A stretch of DNA of 64,000 nt from Polytrichum commune (Eukaryota; Streptophyta; Polytrichopsida; Polytrichales; Polytrichaceae): the NCBI GenBank assembly GCA_950295325.1, contig OX485806.1, forward strand, positions 21,888,001 through 21,952,000. Direction: 5' to 3'. Numbering within the stretch: position 1 is the stretch's first letter; every line of letters starts with the position of its first letter. A model generated the notes under the pieces. The model saw only the letters and a program-made list of their open reading frames with translations, searched no databases and was not told where the DNA came from. The translations under genes and the position numbers were made by a program. Positions 61,301 to 64,000 of this stretch are shown here, piece after piece.

Positions 61301-62318
61301 GATTTTGGGCATGATTCGTCAAAATCCTACTGTTTCCAGGTCCAACCGGTTACATGTTGTGATCTTTCGGTTCTTCGTGATTAACTTGAGGTATACTTTG
61401 TAGATCCCTCTAAAAAGATGGGTAATTTTCCCTGAAATCCTGTTGAACTTCAACCGAATGTTTCTCAAACGCAACCCGGTAATTTGTAAGTAGCGGTCGG
61501 TTCTATCTCCGCGCTCATTGAAGCGAGCCTCCTCAGGAACACATTATCAGCACAAACACCATATCCTGCAGGATTTGAGAACGCCACTTTGATTTGACAA
61601 GGCCATAAAGCGTCTTTAATTTGACAAAGCCTCCTGACCGCTCGATTTTGGGTCTGATTGGTCAAAATCCTAGTGTTTTCAGGTCCGACCGGTTGCATGT
61701 TGTGATCTTTCGGTTCTTCTTGATTAACTTGAGGTATATTCTCTAGATTCCTCTAAAATAATCGGTAATTTTCCCCGAAGTGTTGCTGAACTTCAATCAA
61801 TTCTTTCTTAAACTCAACCCAGTCATCTGTAAATAGCGGTCGGTTCTCCCCGTTCATTGAAGCGAGCCTCCCCAGGAACACAGTATCAGCACAAACACCA
61901 TTTCCTGCAGGATTTGAGAAAGCCACTTTGATTTGAGAAGGCCATGAAGCGTCTTTAATTTGACAAAGCCTCCTGACCGCTTGATTTTGGGTATAATTGG
62001 TCACAATCCTAGCGTTTCCAGGTCCAACTGGTTAGATGTTGTGATCTTTCGGTTCTTCTTGAGGTATATTCTCTAGATTCCTCCCAAATAATCGGTAATT
62101 TTCCCTGATGTATTGATGAACTTTAACCAATTCTTTCTCAAACTCAACCTGGTCATCTGTAATTAAGTAGCGGTCGGTTCTCCCCGTTCATTGAAGCGAG
62201 CCTCCTCAGGAACACATTCTCAGCACAAACACCATTCCTGCCGGATTTCAGAAAGCCTCTTTGATTTGACAAAAGCATGAAGCGTCTTTAATTTCACAAA
62301 TTAAAGCCTCCTGACCAC
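61301..62318 (+). repeat. Three-copy ~340-bp tandem array of the GATCGGGGAG family
   Basis: Units begin GATTTTGGGCATGATTCGTC (61301), GATTTTGGGTCTGATTGGTC (61644) and GATTTTGGGTATAATTGGTC (61983), spacings 343 and 339. Each contains CCGGTTACATGTTGTGATCT-like text, AATCGGTAATTTTCCC, AGCGGTCGGTTC, TTGAAGCGAGCCTCC and ~120 bp (AACACATTATCAGCACAAAC ... AAAGCCTCCTGACC) absent from the 40471-40688 copy. The minus frames at 61465-61698 and 62004-61753 encode near-identical peptides only because of the repeat. Confidence 0.88.
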
Positions 62319-62608
62319 TGGTCTGCTTCCAGCTTTCACGTAAGTAGTGTGGGTTCATTAGATCATCTAAAAAGTACTAAGCTTTAGATTCGATCTCAAA
62401 TTTTATTCTACTTCAATGAAAAGTCGTTGTTATTGATTTTAAGATCAATACAGAGGTAATAGTGAGTAATTGTTTTTTTATTTTTCTGATTTAGTGTTCA
62501 TCATGTGAACTACCGCATGATAGTGGAGAGGTACCCAAAAATCACATGGAGTAGTTGGCGGTTTGATTCTTTGCCATAAAAGTTTCTCTTTACTTGATGG
62601 AGATACTA

Positions 62609-62923
62609 CACTAAATAAGATATTTAGTGTTTGATTATATTTAATGTTGTTACCACCCTACTCTGCTCAACATTGATTTTTTATTTTTTGACAATCAGTG
62701 TTAGAAGATATGCTAGAAGATATGTTGGATTTCTCCTTTTATCATTTTTTTCTTCTTTCGTATCCTTACTAACACTAAATTCAAACATGTAATTTCCACA
62801 TATTACCATAGTTGATGTTTAGTGATTGAGTATACATAATTGTTACTTACTTTCATAGGGTTATTGATATTTAGTGTATGCATACATATTTAGTGTATCA
62901 AACACTAAATATCCTATTTAGTG
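62609..62923. mobile_element. TA-flanked MITE, CACTAAATA family (copy 2)
   Basis: TA|CACTAAATAAGATATTTAG at the left (TA at 62607-62608), and the same sequence with one mismatch on the minus strand from 62923 (TA at 62924-62925). Terminal repeats of about 27 bp extend through TGTTTGAT. Extra TTTAGTG words recur inside near both ends. 315 bp, no coding capacity. Tc1/mariner/pogo-type target choice. Confidence 0.82.
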
Positions 62924-63002
62924 TAGCTAGGTGGCCATGCGCCTCCTAGGTTCCAAAACAAAATACAAATAGTAATTCTCATAAACCGTTTAGAATGATA
63001 AA

Positions 63003-63380
63003 GCTTCAAGAAATTGTGACAAAATATACGCAGTAGAATTAGAGTCCATATTTTCAAGTTTATATTAAGAATAAATATACACTTTGAGGTTAGAACAAAA
63101 GTCCATTGAAAATTGACCATTTATGATTAAAATAATATGGATATATTATATATAGTAATGCGTCAAGAAAGGGAAAAGTTAGTTCATTATGGACTTTAAA
63201 ACAATCTTGTGAACAACCATCTTTTCATATTGGAATGGGATCAATGTCATTGCCAAGAGAATTTTCATGAGGAACACGTTGATACCTATTGTGACCTTCT
63301 TGGCACCTTCCTTTTGGATGAAATTGCCTTTAAGAATCATTCCTAAGCCTCTCATGAAGTTAAGGGTTAAATTTGACTCA
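63003..63380 (+). repeat. Dispersed repeat family B, copy 2
   Basis: Aligns with 27437-27830 via GTCAAGAAAGGGAAAAGTTA, GTGAACAACCATC, TTGGAATGGGATCAATGTCA and GTTGATACCTATTGTGAC. The minus-strand 107-codon frame over it has no known domain. Confidence 0.65.
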
Positions 63381-63509
63381 CATATTTTGAAACATTTTTG
63401 GTGCCCATGTTCACAAAACATAAAAACAATAATAGAACGTTCGCTAATAGGCTTTGGACCTACTTTGGATCTCAAACTAATAGTCTTAAAAAAAAAAGGC
63501 ATGTTTTAG

Positions 63510-64000
63510 TAGGGAGTTTCACCACTTTTGAAAATTTTAGAAGGTTTAAGTAGCGTTGAACCTTGAGGTGTGGCACTTAGTATATTGTGTGGTAGACACG
63601 TGCATTTAGAGGGTATTTATTTGGGCGGTATCATGTACATGACCCTTAATTGAAGGCACCCTATCGATATAAAATTTACATCAATTATTGTCAAATTTAC
63701 TGACCCTATCATTATTTATGTGGTGCAGGAGACATAAATTTACAACACACTCTATTTGATAAAAATAAATAAATTTACAAAACAATTTGACTATACCAAA
63801 ACATAGATGCTTGAATTCAACAACCCTAAACATTATAGATTTAAATAACATATATTTCAATCTAGTAGCTAAGGCCACCTATACCAATGCACAAATCATA
63901 ATCATACCTGGGGCATGGACTCTTTATACAATGGATGAACTAATGTGAGTGTAGAAAGGGGTATTATTTTGAGGTATTAGCATACATGGTATAGATAAGG
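63510..64000. other. Right-edge intergenic sequence
   Basis: AT-rich, nothing recognised. Confidence 0.4.

Noticed and set aside
61465-62004. Two similar minus-strand peptides (RRLCQIKDALWPCQIKVAF type) as paralogous genes
   Set aside because: They are translations of the 340-bp tandem repeat; the third unit does not keep the frame and no homology is recognised.
1-64000. CRISPR array, operon, bacterial-type regulatory sites, rRNA
   Set aside because: The window is plant nuclear DNA with spliced genes; repeats seen lack regular short repeat-spacer structure and no rRNA sequence was recognised.

Overview
The window reads as nuclear DNA of a land plant. It holds two intact, intron-rich, plant-specific genes, both on the minus strand, in AT-rich, repeat-laden intergenic DNA. 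The first is a kinesin-like calmodulin-binding protein (KCBP: MyTH4-FERM-coiled coil-kinesin motor-CaM-binding tail). The second is a caleosin/peroxygenase. A seed-free plant (bryophyte, lycophyte or fern) would fit, but I cannot fix the lineage from the sequence alone.

Layout. 1-468 is the 5' end of an unrecognised acidic ORF running off the left edge on the minus strand. 0.7-7.3 kb is degenerate intergenic DNA with a repeat end and a small GC-rich island. 7430-18474 is the complete KCBP coding region: I resolved 25 exons, all phase-consistent, giving 1,319 codons plus stop, with a GA/CT-rich, GC-rich 5' flank to about 19.5 kb. 19.6-25.7 kb is a decayed tandem-repeat field with long poly-G tracts and a nested inverted-repeat element. 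26-48 kb is gene-poor and holds many short inverted-repeat (MITE-like) elements, a truncated Tc1-like transposase relic and several dispersed repeat families. 48047-49777 is a complete pogo/Tigger-type DNA transposon with 25-bp terminal inverted repeats and TA duplications; its transposase is broken by two in-frame stops and lacks the DNA-binding half. 51586-54677 is the caleosin gene (6 exons, 245 aa), with a TATA box and G-box/ABRE motifs upstream. 55-64 kb is again repeat-rich, with a young MITE, a TA-flanked MITE and a three-copy ~340-bp tandem array.

The two genes show no operon-like or functional link. KCBP is a minus-end-directed, Ca2+/calmodulin-regulated microtubule motor; caleosin is a Ca2+-binding, haem-containing lipid-droplet/ER protein. 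The most interesting signals are in the mobile DNA: a pogo relic with a recognisable PCNA-binding (PIP-box) tail and an apparent antisense passenger segment; a MITE whose ends are built of unequal numbers of a GTGAGCG heptamer; and a previously unnamed (to me) dispersed family with a GATCGGGGAG terminus, seen in at least seven copies, three of them in tandem and one inside caleosin intron 1.
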